From a virus, in IMG/VR virus record IMGVR_UViG_3300045282_000200, positions 1 through 40,354 of that record: 40,354 bases of DNA; one strand, written 5' to 3'. Every line of letters begins with the position of its first letter. The stretch's first letter is position 1. The translations under genes were made by a program, and so were the position numbers. The notes beneath the pieces were generated by a model that did not search any database, was not told where the DNA came from, and saw nothing but the letters and a program-made list of their open reading frames with translations. Shown one piece after another: positions 22,990 through 31,810 of this stretch.

Positions 22990-23487
22990 ATGCCGTATTA
23001 CCCTCCGGATACCCCGCCGGCGGAACCGGCGCAGATGCCGCAGGCCACTACCCCCGGCCCTGCGCCCGTGCCGTACACGGGAGGGGACCAGTCACCCGAA
23101 CCGCCCGTCTACAGCCCTATGCCGGTGTCGCTGGACCCCCCTTCCGTTGAGGTGATGAATGGGGTGTCCGGCAACGCGATCCAGGAATCCGGGTACGCCC
23201 ACGACATCAACGCCGGCCTCGTCACCACCTATTACCCCGGTGTGACGTCGCCGATCTTCGTGGGCGGCGACCCTGACCCGGGTGGCCGCGACATCGCGTC
23301 ATCCACCGTGCAGGGTGCTGTCGACGCCCGGGAAGCGTTTTACATGAACCAGGAAGCCGACACCCATCCCCAGGGCAGCAACCTCGGCGGGCAGATGACG
23401 TTCCCGCCGGCGCCGGTCGACCCCGGTGCCGGTCCTGGCGAAGCAATGCCGTCCGGTGCTTACTACGATCCCCCGCGGAGTTACTGA
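22990..23487 (+). CDS. 165-residue Pro-rich protein
   Basis: Pro, Tyr and Gly-rich N-terminus (PPDTPPAEPAQMPQATTPGP), a central block (GNAIQESGYAHDINAGL), then a Pro-rich end. Probably disordered structural or linker protein in the head module. The last base is shared with the next start. Confidence 0.5.
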   Translation: MPYYPPDTPPAEPAQMPQATTPGPAPVPYTGGDQSPEPPVYSPMPVSLDPPSVEVMNGVSGNAIQESGYAHDINAGLVTTYYPGVTSPIFVGGDPDPGGRDIASSTVQGAVDAREAFYMNQEADTHPQGSNLGGQMTFPPAPVDPGAGPGEAMPSGAYYDPPRSY

Positions 23488-23828
23488 TGACGAACCCGAT
23501 GCAGCAACTGGACCCGCAGCCCGCACCCGACCCGATTACTCCGCGTGACACGCCCAGCAACCCGGCCGGGTTCGCGCAGGTGACCCCCCACGGTCAGGGT
23601 CCGTCGTGGTATGACATTCAGGCACCGATGGCGGATCTGTCAGGCGCGTATGACGCTGCGGGCGCGGTCGGCGGTGCCGGGATCGTGTACCCGCAGGGTC
23701 CGCGGCAGGCGCAGACTGAGCAGCTGATCCAGTCGCCGCAGGGGTTCGCGACTAGCGGGTATGACATTGACGCCGGGTGGACCGGCGGGTGGCCGAACGA
23801 CGTTGAGCCTGACGTCGCCGGCCCGTGA
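23487..23828 (+). CDS. 113-residue Gly/Pro/Gln-rich protein
   Basis: MTNPMQQLDPQPAPDPITPR and a Gly/Ala-rich centre, ending FATSGYDIDAGWTGGWPNDV. Composition resembles the previous protein. It precedes the methyltransferase gene, which overlaps it by 4 bases (GTGA). Function unknown. Confidence 0.5.
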   Translation: MTNPMQQLDPQPAPDPITPRDTPSNPAGFAQVTPHGQGPSWYDIQAPMADLSGAYDAAGAVGGAGIVYPQGPRQAQTEQLIQSPQGFATSGYDIDAGWTGGWPNDVEPDVAGP

Positions 23829-24436
23829 CAGCACCCGCACTCACGAACCATCGCCGGGCAGCGACCGGGACGCGCCTGAACCTCGGGTGCGGCCGCGACA
23901 TCCGGCCAGGCTGGGTCAACGTCGACTGCGTCCCCGCAGCCGGCGTCGACGTGGCGACCGACTTCGACCACGACCCGGTCCTGCCGTTCGCCGACGGGAC
24001 CGTCGGTTATTCCGAAGGCATCCACGTCATCGAGCACCTGCACAATCCGCTGCCGTTCATGCAGGAACTGTGGCGGGTCACCCGATCCGGCGGGCAGGTG
24101 GTGTTCCGCTGCCCGTACGGGTCCACCGACGACGCCGACGAGGACCCGACACACGTCAGGCGGATGTTCGCGGGGTCGTGGGGGTATTTCAGCCAGCCCT
24201 ACTACCACCGCGCCAGCTACGGGTATGAGGGCGACTGGCAGCTGACCGACCTGACCCTGTCGGTGTTTCCCGAGTTTTCGGACTGCTCGGACAGTGAGCT
24301 GTGGTCGATGATCCGGTTCCAGCGGAACGTCGTCGCCGAGCAGACGGCTGTGCTGCGGTGCGTGAAACCGGTGCGGAAGCCGCTTAGGGATCTGCAGGAA
24401 AAGTTCGCCCTGACCCTGCACCGGCGGGCGAAGTGA
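23825..24436 (+). CDS. Class I SAM-dependent methyltransferase-like
   Basis: 203 residues from GTG 23825. AdoMet-binding start LNLGCGRDIRPGWVNVD (motif I LGCG 20-23, acidic D34), then YSEGIHVIEHLHNPLPFM and WRVTRSGGQVVFR. This is the small-molecule or sugar-type fold, not a DNA methylase. Lies just before a glycosyltransferase, so it may methylate the added sugar. Confidence 0.75.
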   Translation: MTAPALTNHRRAATGTRLNLGCGRDIRPGWVNVDCVPAAGVDVATDFDHDPVLPFADGTVGYSEGIHVIEHLHNPLPFMQELWRVTRSGGQVVFRCPYGSTDDADEDPTHVRRMFAGSWGYFSQPYYHRASYGYEGDWQLTDLTLSVFPEFSDCSDSELWSMIRFQRNVVAEQTAVLRCVKPVRKPLRDLQEKFALTLHRRAK

Positions 24437-24576
24437 TCCGGGGATGGCTTCACCGTCGCCGTTGTAGCCGCGCTGCGCCGCGTCCTCTGACCGAGGCTGC
24501 GCGTGAGGCCTATTTCGGTGGCTGGAAGTTCTATTGTCCTCGCTGCGGACAAGGCTGGGGAACTTTCCGTGCCTGA
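24433..24576 (+). CDS. 47-residue Cys-pair protein
   Basis: GTG 24433 overlaps the methyltransferase stop (GTGA) and its own end overlaps the glycosyltransferase start by 8 bases. Basic N-terminus (RGWLHRRRCSRAAP), then FYCPRCGQGWG, a half zinc ribbon. It sits between two sugar-related enzymes, so a helper role is possible. Confidence 0.5.
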   Translation: MIRGWLHRRRCSRAAPRPLTEAAREAYFGGWKFYCPRCGQGWGTFRA

Positions 24577-25222
24577 CCTAGTCGCCGGCTATGTGCATGG
24601 CGGGACGGTGCGGGCCGAGTTCGCCGCGTCCGTCCTTGACATGGTGACGAAAGGACCCGTCAAAGTCGAGGCGGTCCTGGCGTACCAGTCAGGACCCAAC
24701 ATCTCCACCGGCCGGAACCTCCTCGTCAACTCGTTCCTGACGGAATACAGCGCGCCGTGGCTGCTCATGCTGGACACGGACATGGTGTTCGCCCCCGACG
24801 CCGCCGCCCGCCTCATCGAAGCTGCTGACCCCGTCGACCGGCCTGTCACCGGTGCGTTGTGTTTCTCGCAGAACTTTCAGGGTGAGCCGTACTCCACCAT
24901 GTACGAGCTCACCGAACCGGAACCGGGCAGGCTGGCGTTCGCCCGCCGCTCCGACTGGCCCGACGATGAATGCGTCCGCGTGTCAGCGACCGGCGCGGCG
25001 TGTCTGCTCATGCACCGCGACGCCCTCGAGTTGGTGGGGAAGACGTCGAAAGACCCGGCCGCGCCGTGGTTCCGCGAAAACTCGGTCGGTGCCCCGCTGG
25101 CTTTGATGGGGGAGGACATGACGTTCTGTCTCCGCTGCCAGGCCGCAGGAATCCCCGTCCACGTGTACACCGGCGTTCAGGCCGGTCATATGAAAGCCAT
25201 GATGCTCGGAAAGGTGACCTGA
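24569..25222 (+). CDS. GT-A glycosyltransferase-like protein
   Basis: 217 residues from GTG 24569. Contains STGRNLLVN, the metal-binding DxD (MLDTDMVF, Asp69 and Asp71), ATGAACLLMHRDA and a GED motif followed by FCLRCQAAGIPVHV. These are hallmarks of family-2-like GT-A enzymes using nucleotide-sugars. Lack of membrane helices suggests it acts in the cytoplasm, perhaps on head or tail proteins. Confidence 0.78.
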   Translation: MPDLVAGYVHGGTVRAEFAASVLDMVTKGPVKVEAVLAYQSGPNISTGRNLLVNSFLTEYSAPWLLMLDTDMVFAPDAAARLIEAADPVDRPVTGALCFSQNFQGEPYSTMYELTEPEPGRLAFARRSDWPDDECVRVSATGAACLLMHRDALELVGKTSKDPAAPWFRENSVGAPLALMGEDMTFCLRCQAAGIPVHVYTGVQAGHMKAMMLGKVT

Positions 25223-25223
25223 C

Positions 25224-25715
25224 GTGCCCAACAGCGAGTTGTATACCTGCAGGTCAGGCATCGTGACCGTCAACTCGGGGACGGCGACGCCGCTGCATTC
25301 CGTGGTGGCGGCGGCGACGTTCCGGGCGTGGGCTGTCGGTGTCCGCGTCAACATCGTCGCCTCCACCGCCGCCGCCGGGCAGAACGTCCTGTTCCAGCTG
25401 GCGCGGCCGCTGGTCGCCACATCGACGGGCACCACCGCGACCCCGATCCCGGTGCCGCATGACTTTTCCGCCCCGGCGTCGCTGCTGACGAACTACACCG
25501 CCTGGTCGACACCGCCGACGATAGGCGTGGTCGTGTGGGAGCAGGAACTGCCGTTCACGTCCGGGTCGAGCTGGGAGGAGTTCCCGCCGACCGGTTATGA
25601 GTGGCAGATCCCCGCCATCGCGAACGGCGCGGCGAACAACGGCGTCCACATGTTCGTCACCTGCTCTATCGCGAACTCGTCCACGTTCACATCCGACATC
25701 ATCTGTTCCTACTGA
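25224..25715 (+). CDS. 163-residue beta-rich structural protein
   Basis: From GTG 25224. Thr, Ala and Val-rich strands (TPLHSVVAAATFRAWAVGVR, VLFQLARPLVATSTG) and two Cys near the end. Fits a head fiber or tail decoration. Next to the glycosyltransferase, it is one possible target. No specific family. Confidence 0.5.
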   Translation: MPNSELYTCRSGIVTVNSGTATPLHSVVAAATFRAWAVGVRVNIVASTAAAGQNVLFQLARPLVATSTGTTATPIPVPHDFSAPASLLTNYTAWSTPPTIGVVVWEQELPFTSGSSWEEFPPTGYEWQIPAIANGAANNGVHMFVTCSIANSSTFTSDIICSY

Positions 25716-25718
25716 CCG

Positions 25719-26100
25719 ATGGCGAACCATTTCCCCGCGAACCCGGGGATGCAGCTGGCGAACCTGCAGTATCAGATCGACATGGCACCGGTCGCGGGGT
25801 CGCATAACTCGTCGCCGGAACAGTCGATGCAGGCTCGTCAACTTCGGGTTCGAACGCACAGACCCCGGTACGGGCGCGATCACGTTCGACTTCTCGCTGT
25901 TCGATCAGGACAACTATGAGGCCGGGCTGCGGACGATGCTGACCGGCATCTGCACGTCTTGGGCGGGGAACCTGGGTGTCCCTTTGGCGACCACGCAGGC
26001 GGGAATGACGGTGACCAGGGTGTGGACGTTCGGGTCGGCTGACTCACTGGGCGGCACGTCGCCTGTGTTCACGATGACCGACACGATGACCTACCCGTAG
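25719..26100 (+). CDS. Frameshifted structural protein
   Basis: The N-terminal part MANHFPANPGMQLANLQYQ (frame from 25719) is sensible up to about 25833 (MQA); the C-terminal part VNFGFERTDPGTGAITFDFS to TDTMTYP is in the next frame from about 25831 to 26100. Neither half alone has the other. Joining them gives about 127 residues. There is no start codon for the second half just upstream. Either a 1-base indel (assembly error or mutation) or a +1 frameshift. The rest of the sequence suggests a small tail or head protein. Confidence 0.55.
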
Positions 26101-26110
26101 GAGCGGCGCC

Positions 26111-26686
26111 GTGAGCTACCAGTCAGGCACGCAGACGGAGGTCATGTATTCGGTCGCGTCACAGTCGACGGAACTGGCGACGTTCACGACCGAGGACAAC
26201 CTGCAGAAAACATATCCGCCGTGGATCGGGATCCAGCCCGGGTTCTTCACCCGCGCCACCCCGTACGCGACATGCCTGAAAATCAAGGCCAGCGGCCAGA
26301 TCGGCGGGACGACGACGCCGACGTTCCTGTTCTCACTGCGGCTGATGGCGAACACGTCGACGTGGGCGAACACCGGCCTGCTCCTCGGCGCGACCGCAGC
26401 GCAGGCTATCTCAGGGACACTGGTGCGATGCCCGTGGTTCGCGGACATCGACGTAACCGTCCGGTCGCCGGCACTAGGGGCGAACACCACCGTCGTGACG
26501 ACGGGCACGATCATCTCCCCGATTTTCACGCTGCCGGTCACGATGCCGTCGCTGGCTGTGTCCCCGGCAGTGGCGACGCTCGACGCGAGCTCGACGTATT
26601 TCCCGTTCCTGTCGGTGGCGTGCGGCACGTCGAATGCGCTGAACCTGATCAACATGCAGACGCTGAAGGTTTACGGCGAGAACTGA
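26111..26686 (+). CDS. 191-residue beta-rich structural protein
   Basis: From GTG 26111. Thr and Ser-rich beta protein (LATFTTEDNLQKTYPPWIGI, FLFSLRLMANTSTWANTGLL). Fits a tail or head decoration. Similar in style to the 163-residue protein at 25224. Confidence 0.55.
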   Translation: MSYQSGTQTEVMYSVASQSTELATFTTEDNLQKTYPPWIGIQPGFFTRATPYATCLKIKASGQIGGTTTPTFLFSLRLMANTSTWANTGLLLGATAAQAISGTLVRCPWFADIDVTVRSPALGANTTVVTTGTIISPIFTLPVTMPSLAVSPAVATLDASSTYFPFLSVACGTSNALNLINMQTLKVYGEN

Positions 26687-26717
26687 CCGGGAGGCTTCCC
26701 GCTTAGGGCGGTGACGC

Positions 26718-28607
26718 GTGGCCTGGTCGGTCCTGCAGTCCAACTCCGCCATCAACGCCGGCAGCGGCAACGCCGCTGTCACGTTCACGACGGCGAACCT
26801 GTCAGCCGGGACGAAGATCATTGTCTGGGTTGAGGTTTCGGCGTCGACGTCGCCGCAGACGGCCGTCACCGCTGTTAAAGACGGTGCGCTGAACGCGTGG
26901 ACGCAGCTGCGGGTCGCGTCGAACAACTCCAGCGGCGCTATCTTCCTGTTCGCCCTGGACACTCCGGCCGGGGATGTCGGGACGAAGCCGACGATCACGG
27001 CGACGATCAACGCCAACTTCGGCGCCGCGATCCTGGTGCAGGAAGTCTCCGGGCTGCTGGCCGGGAACACGTCGGCGATGCTGGACGGCACCCCCGGCAT
27101 CGCGACGGGGACCACGAGCCCGGCAACGACCGGCGCGCTTACGACCGCAGCGGCGAGCGAGTTCCTGACCGCCGGCTACGGCGACCCGGGCGACTCGATC
27201 ACGGTCACCACCCCCGGCGGGTGGACGGCTGACGGCAAGAACGTCGGGCCGTCCACGCAGCAGGACCTGTCTGTCTACTACAAGAACAGCACGGGTGCTG
27301 CCGAGTCGGCGTCGCTGACACTGTCCGGTACTGCGGTCGACGGCTGGAACACCATCCTCGCCGCGTTCAAGCTTGCGGCTACGGCCAGTGGCGGACTGCC
27401 GGCGGTCCGGCCGGGCAAGACGTGGCTGCAGCGGTTCCGGCACAAGCAGGTCATGCCGTTCGCGGCACTCCCGGCAGCGGCTGCCGTCATCCCGGCGGTG
27501 CCGCAGCGGCCGGTCATCATCCCGCGCCCTCCGGCGAGGGCCAGGATCGGGCCGCGGGGTTTGTGCGCGGCCGGTGTCGCCGTGGCTGCGGCGGTCACGG
27601 TACCCGCTGCAGCACCCCCGCGGCCACCAGCACCCCACCGTCTCCCGCCAGCCCGCGCCCATATAGGGCCGCAGGGACGCTCGGGTGCCGGTATCGCCTC
27701 GAGCATCGTCACGCCGCTCGGGTCACCGTCACGACCGCACCCGTTTGTCTTCCGGTCCCCGGCTCCGGCACGCGGCCGCTGGCACGGCAACGCAGGCCCG
27801 CAGCCAGTCACCGTCGTTGTCGTCGCCTACCAGCGGCCACCGCCGCAGATCCCCCGCCAGCGGTCGCAGCGGGCCTTGTGGCGCGGATTCGGCAGCCGGG
27901 TCGTCACGCCGCTCGGCACACCAGGGCCGTTGTGGCGGCCGCAGCCACGCCACCCGGCACCGGCCAGGGTCGTATGGCGCGGCGGTGCCGGTCCGTTCGC
28001 TGCCGCCGTCGTGGCGCCGCAGGCATACCAGCATCCGCCAGCCCAGGCCAGGCGCCCGGCACCCAGACGGGCACTGTGGCGCAGCGGTGCCGGGGCGAAT
28101 GCGGCTCCGGTTGTCACCGCCGTTCAGCATCCGCTGCCGCTGCCGCGCAGCAAACCGCCGCGTCGTGCCCTATGGCACGGCAACACCGGTCCGCAGCCAC
28201 CGGCCGTCCAGGCGACCGCGCTGCCGCATTGGCAGCCGCTCCCGGCCAGGCGGAAGCCAGCACGGGCTGTCTGGCGGTACATCCTCGGCCTCGTCAACGC
28301 ACCACCGCCAGTCGTCACCGGCCCGTGGACGCTGACAGCAGGTGACCAGGCCACCGCCGGCCTCACCCCGGCACAGGCCGCGGCCGCGCTGACGGCGGCC
28401 GACACGGGCAGCAAACTCACCGCGACCGGCACCTCATCGGCACTGACCGCGACCGGAGCCGGAACCACGACGCAGACCCCGGCAGCCGCTGACCCGTCGG
28501 GCGCAGGGCACGGCAACGCCACCGACAAGCCCGGTTCGGCTATCACGGCAACCACGCAGCCCGCCACCTCAACTACGACGACGCAACGGACGGGAGGCCC
28601 GGGTTGA
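26718..28607 (+). CDS. Fiber-like protein with eight Arg-Trp-Gly repeats
   Basis: 629 residues from GTG 26718. Residues 1-222 look like a beta-sandwich (SAINAGSGNAAVTFTTANLS ... AAFKLA). From 272 to 525 are eight copies of a 33-39-residue unit with core RRALWRGGAG (near 272, 311, 350, 384, 415, 450, 482 and 515) separated by Pro-rich linkers. The end is Thr/Ala-rich. Positively charged repeats suggest a disordered or collagen-like surface appendage on head or tail. Function not known. Confidence 0.6.
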   Translation: MAWSVLQSNSAINAGSGNAAVTFTTANLSAGTKIIVWVEVSASTSPQTAVTAVKDGALNAWTQLRVASNNSSGAIFLFALDTPAGDVGTKPTITATINANFGAAILVQEVSGLLAGNTSAMLDGTPGIATGTTSPATTGALTTAAASEFLTAGYGDPGDSITVTTPGGWTADGKNVGPSTQQDLSVYYKNSTGAAESASLTLSGTAVDGWNTILAAFKLAATASGGLPAVRPGKTWLQRFRHKQVMPFAALPAAAAVIPAVPQRPVIIPRPPARARIGPRGLCAAGVAVAAAVTVPAAAPPRPPAPHRLPPARAHIGPQGRSGAGIASSIVTPLGSPSRPHPFVFRSPAPARGRWHGNAGPQPVTVVVVAYQRPPPQIPRQRSQRALWRGFGSRVVTPLGTPGPLWRPQPRHPAPARVVWRGGAGPFAAAVVAPQAYQHPPAQARRPAPRRALWRSGAGANAAPVVTAVQHPLPLPRSKPPRRALWHGNTGPQPPAVQATALPHWQPLPARRKPARAVWRYILGLVNAPPPVVTGPWTLTAGDQATAGLTPAQAAAALTAADTGSKLTATGTSSALTATGAGTTTQTPAAADPSGAGHGNATDKPGSAITATTQPATSTTTTQRTGGPG

Positions 28608-29494
28608 GTCGCTATCCGACCGGTCAGCCGATCCGCCTGTCCACCACAGTCCGCGACGTCACCGGCACTTTGGTCGACGCCGGCGTGCTCACCCTGCTGG
28701 TGAAGATCCGCAACGCCGACGGCACCACGACAACCACCGGCACCTACGCCACCCCCGTCCACGACGGCACAGGGCTGTACCACCAGGACGTCCCCGTCGC
28801 CGACCTCGGCCTGCTCGGCCACTACCAGTACACGTGGACAGCGACCGGAACCGGCGCCGGTGTCTCCTTCGGCGACTTCGACGTGTTCGACCCGTTCGAA
28901 CCTGCCTTGCTGCCGTTGCAGGACGCCAAAGACGCCCTGAACATCCCGCAAACCAACACGACGGTAGACAGTGAGCTCGGCTCATATATCGCCGCCATTG
29001 AGTCAGCTATCGAGTCGTATACGGGCGGCCCGATCCTCAACACGACGATCGTGGAACGTGCCGAACTACAAAGCGCCTACACCGTCCTCTGCGTCCGGCA
29101 GCGGCCCCTCGTCTCAGTCACGTCCATCGTGTCCATCGCGTCCGGGCAGGCCATCGACATCTCAGCTGGTCTTGACCTCGACGTGAACGCGGGGCTGATC
29201 CGCCGCAAACTCGGGTGGCCGTTCTACGGCCCCTACTTCACGTGGCTGCCCGCCATGAACGTCACCTACGTCGCCGGGTGGGGTGTCACCGTCCCTGCAG
29301 CGTTCAACGTCGCCGCCCGGCTGATCATCCAGTCGCTGTGGGAATCCCAGCACGGACCCAGCGCGCGGCCGTCGATGGGCGGCGGCGACATGGCGTCACT
29401 GCCGGGGTTCGGGTTCGCGATCCCCAACCAGGCCGCCGAGCTACTCGACGGCGCACAAGGCGGCGTGCCGTTCATGTCGGAAGCGTACGTCTGA
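28604..29494 (+). CDS. Head-tail connector with Ig-like N-domain
   Basis: 296 residues from TTG 28604, overlapping the upstream stop by 4. Residues 1-100 look like an Ig-like beta domain (IRLSTTVRDVTGTLVDAGVL); from about 105 comes the helical HK97 gp6-type adaptor: LPLQDAKDALNIPQTNTTVD, AAIESAIESYTGGPI and the end near NVTYVAGWGV and LIIQSLWESQHGP. It attaches to the portal and closes the head. Confidence 0.7.
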   Translation: MSRYPTGQPIRLSTTVRDVTGTLVDAGVLTLLVKIRNADGTTTTTGTYATPVHDGTGLYHQDVPVADLGLLGHYQYTWTATGTGAGVSFGDFDVFDPFEPALLPLQDAKDALNIPQTNTTVDSELGSYIAAIESAIESYTGGPILNTTIVERAELQSAYTVLCVRQRPLVSVTSIVSIASGQAIDISAGLDLDVNAGLIRRKLGWPFYGPYFTWLPAMNVTYVAGWGVTVPAAFNVAARLIIQSLWESQHGPSARPSMGGGDMASLPGFGFAIPNQAAELLDGAQGGVPFMSEAYV

Positions 29495-29495
29495 C

Positions 29496-30023
29496 GTGCG
29501 TCATCCGGTCGTTCCGCATCACCCGATCCACCACAACCCGACGGGCGGCGGCCGCGGCGGCCCGGTGCATAAGAAGCCGCTGCCGCCCGGCAAGGCGCAC
29601 AAGAAGCCGAAGCCGGCGAAGAAGCCGAAGAAACCCCCGGCGAAGAAACCTGCCCGGAAATGGTCACCTGGCTGGGACGTGGCGTGCTGCTCCGCTGAAG
29701 CGGTCGGCCTGCTGCTCGGCTTTTCGGACGCCGAAGTGCTCGAGCTCTACTGGGCGACCGCGGATGACCCGGACGAGGGCGCATCCATCGAAGACACGCT
29801 CGGGGCGGCGTGGCCCGGTCTTGGCAGCCTCCATCCGGCATCCCGGCGTATGGGCGCGGTTCCGGGCCACGCCGCTGGCCTGATTCTAGGCATCCAGCTC
29901 GCCGAGCCGCATGCGGTCGCGGTCACCCCCGACGGCACCTGGTGGTCCTGGGGCCAGCCCTGGCAGCCGCCACCCGGCCTCATCATCGACGAAGCATGGG
30001 CGGTGCTGCTATGCCAACCGTGA
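29496..30023 (+). CDS. Lys-rich head, cysteine-protease-like C-domain
   Basis: 175 residues from GTG 29496. Residues 10-55 are Lys/Pro-rich (KKPLPPGKAHKKPKPAKKPK). The C-terminal 120 residues contain WDVACCSAEAVGLLLG, EPHAVAVTPDG and WWSWGQPW, matching Cys, His and the Asn/Ser-Trp-Gly corner of papain-like peptidases. An active peptidase or a fold-only structural protein are both possible; catalysis is inference. It sits between connector and tail completion genes. Confidence 0.55.
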   Translation: MRHPVVPHHPIHHNPTGGGRGGPVHKKPLPPGKAHKKPKPAKKPKKPPAKKPARKWSPGWDVACCSAEAVGLLLGFSDAEVLELYWATADDPDEGASIEDTLGAAWPGLGSLHPASRRMGAVPGHAAGLILGIQLAEPHAVAVTPDGTWWSWGQPWQPPPGLIIDEAWAVLLCQP

Positions 30024-30511
30024 CGAGTCGCATCCCCGCACTCACCGACTACCTCGTCAACCTCTTCACCAGCGCCGCCACCCTCGGCACCGCGACACCA
30101 CCGGTCACCATCTTCGACGGGCCCCCCACCACCGAACTCGACCCGCCGCTAAAGCTCTACATCGGGTGGACCGACCCCGACGATGCCACCGGAGAACCCG
30201 GCGCCGAATCAACGCAGGACTGGGCGGGGTTCGGGCGCCTCGCTCGCGACGAGTTCGTCACCATTCACTGCTGCGCCGAAGCGTGGTCCGGGGTCGACGA
30301 CATCAAGGCGATGCGGACAGCCTGCACCGCCATCACAGGTGCCGTCGAAACGCTGATGCAAACCGACAACAGCCAGTTCGGCGGCAACGTCCTGTATCCG
30401 GCGCCGGGACTGACGAACGTGTCAACCCCCCAGAACAGCAACACCGGCAAAGGGTCGCTAGTGCGGCAAACATTCGACCTGATTTTCAGATGCAGGATCG
30501 GCGGTTTCTAG
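30011..30511 (+). CDS. Tail terminator/completion-like protein
   Basis: 166 residues. RIPALTDYLVNLFTSAATLG, then LYIGWTDPDD and the beta strand DEFVTIHCCAEAW before the helix VETLMQTDNS. Matches the tail-terminator or gp17-like fold that caps the tail tube. Overlaps the gene before it by 13 bases. Confidence 0.6.
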   Translation: MPTVTSRIPALTDYLVNLFTSAATLGTATPPVTIFDGPPTTELDPPLKLYIGWTDPDDATGEPGAESTQDWAGFGRLARDEFVTIHCCAEAWSGVDDIKAMRTACTAITGAVETLMQTDNSQFGGNVLYPAPGLTNVSTPQNSNTGKGSLVRQTFDLIFRCRIGGF

Positions 30512-30518
30512 GAGAGCC

Positions 30519-30713
30519 ATGAGCAAGGTAAAGAACATCTCCGGCGGGCCGCTGGACGTGCCGCTGCTGAACCGGCAAGTCGAAGCGGACGAGGTCGTCG
30601 ACGTCCCCGATTTCCAGCCCGGCCACACCGACGAGGATCCGCTGCCGATCATCTGGCCGCCCGACAAGTGGGCGCCGGTAGCTGACAAGAAGACAAGTAA
30701 GGCGGCTGGCTGA
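30519..30713 (+). CDS. 64-residue conserved tail-region protein
   Basis: MSKVKNISGGPLDVPLLNRQ, VPDFQPGHTDEDPLPIIWPP. Short beta-type protein usual just before the tail tube gene in siphophages. AGGAGAG ribosome site. Shares one base with the next start. Confidence 0.6.
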   Translation: MSKVKNISGGPLDVPLLNRQVEADEVVDVPDFQPGHTDEDPLPIIWPPDKWAPVADKKTSKAAG

Positions 30714-31810
30714 TGCCTACCTATGCGTCCGGACTGAGCGGCCAGGTCGGCGTCATCGCTGAGTCAACGTACGGGACCCCGGTGACGGTAACTAAGTTCT
30801 ACGAGTTCCTGTCAGAGAACCTGCAGTACAACCCGACATGGCTTGACGGCATGGGCCTGAAATCCGGGCAGGCGTTTAACCGGTTCTCCCGGACCGTGGT
30901 GTCGCAGAAGGATGTCAACGGCGACCTCACCATGGAACACACCTCCGGTGAGGCCGCGAACGCGGTCGCCGACAGCATGGGGTTCTGGTGGAAGTTCGCC
31001 CTCGGCTCCACGCTGGTCACTCCCACCGTCGTGCTCGGTACGGCGTTTAAGCAAGTCCACACGCCAGGGTCGAAGGCTGGCCAGTTCATGACGGTCCAGG
31101 TCGGCCGTCCCCAGATTTCTGGTGTCACCGTCCAGCCATTCACCTACACCGGCGTGAAACTGACCGACTGGGAATTCTCGTGTAATGACAACCAGATCGC
31201 CCAGCTGAAGGTCACGTTCGACGGCCGCGACGAAGGCACCGGCACCGGCCTCGCCGCCGCGTCCTACCCGACCCCCAACGGCCTGTTCGCGTTCTCCCAC
31301 GCATCGGTGATGACGATCGGCGGCACCGCATCGACGTCCGCTGGTGAGACAACGGTCGCGGCCGGGGTGTCCCTCGGGTCCCTGGTCAACGGCATCGTGA
31401 TCACAGGGTCGAACCCGATGAAACTCGACCGGTACGGCCTCGGCAACCAGGGCCTTAAGGGTGAACCGATTGAAAATGCTATCCCGACAATTACGGGCAC
31501 TCTTAACACCGAGTTCTTTTCTAGGACAGAACTTTACGACGTCTTCAAGACCGCAGCGGGGACGGCGCTGCAGCTCGACTTCACGAAGTTCGATTCGGCT
31601 GGCCTTGACGCGAACGGCGTCGCCTCAGGGCCGAACCCGTTCCGCCTGTCGTTCATCTTCCCGAAAGTCCTCTTCAAGACTGGCAGCGTCAACGTGAACG
31701 GGCCGGACGTTGTGCCGCAGCAGGTCGGGTTCCAGGCGTACGACGACGGGTCCGGCACCAACCCTGTTATGCAGGTGAAGCTGGTGAGTAAAGAGTCGTC
31801 AGCTATCTGA
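30713..31810 (+). CDS. Major tail (tube) protein
   Basis: 365 residues. MPTYASGLSGQVGVIAESTY, PFTYTGVKLTDWEFSC, later NGIVITGSNPMKLDRYGLG and FRLSFIFPKVLF. The size, strand pattern and position (after completion proteins, before chaperones) fit a tube subunit. Overlaps the minus-strand RHH gene by 12 bases at the end. Confidence 0.82.
   Translation: MPTYASGLSGQVGVIAESTYGTPVTVTKFYEFLSENLQYNPTWLDGMGLKSGQAFNRFSRTVVSQKDVNGDLTMEHTSGEAANAVADSMGFWWKFALGSTLVTPTVVLGTAFKQVHTPGSKAGQFMTVQVGRPQISGVTVQPFTYTGVKLTDWEFSCNDNQIAQLKVTFDGRDEGTGTGLAAASYPTPNGLFAFSHASVMTIGGTASTSAGETTVAAGVSLGSLVNGIVITGSNPMKLDRYGLGNQGLKGEPIENAIPTITGTLNTEFFSRTELYDVFKTAAGTALQLDFTKFDSAGLDANGVASGPNPFRLSFIFPKVLFKTGSVNVNGPDVVPQQVGFQAYDDGSGTNPVMQVKLVSKESSAI

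Noticed and set aside
26802-27662. Long minus-strand frame opposite the repeat protein
   Set aside because: Arg/Gly-rich shadow frame; the plus-strand frame has a clear start, coupling and regular repeats.
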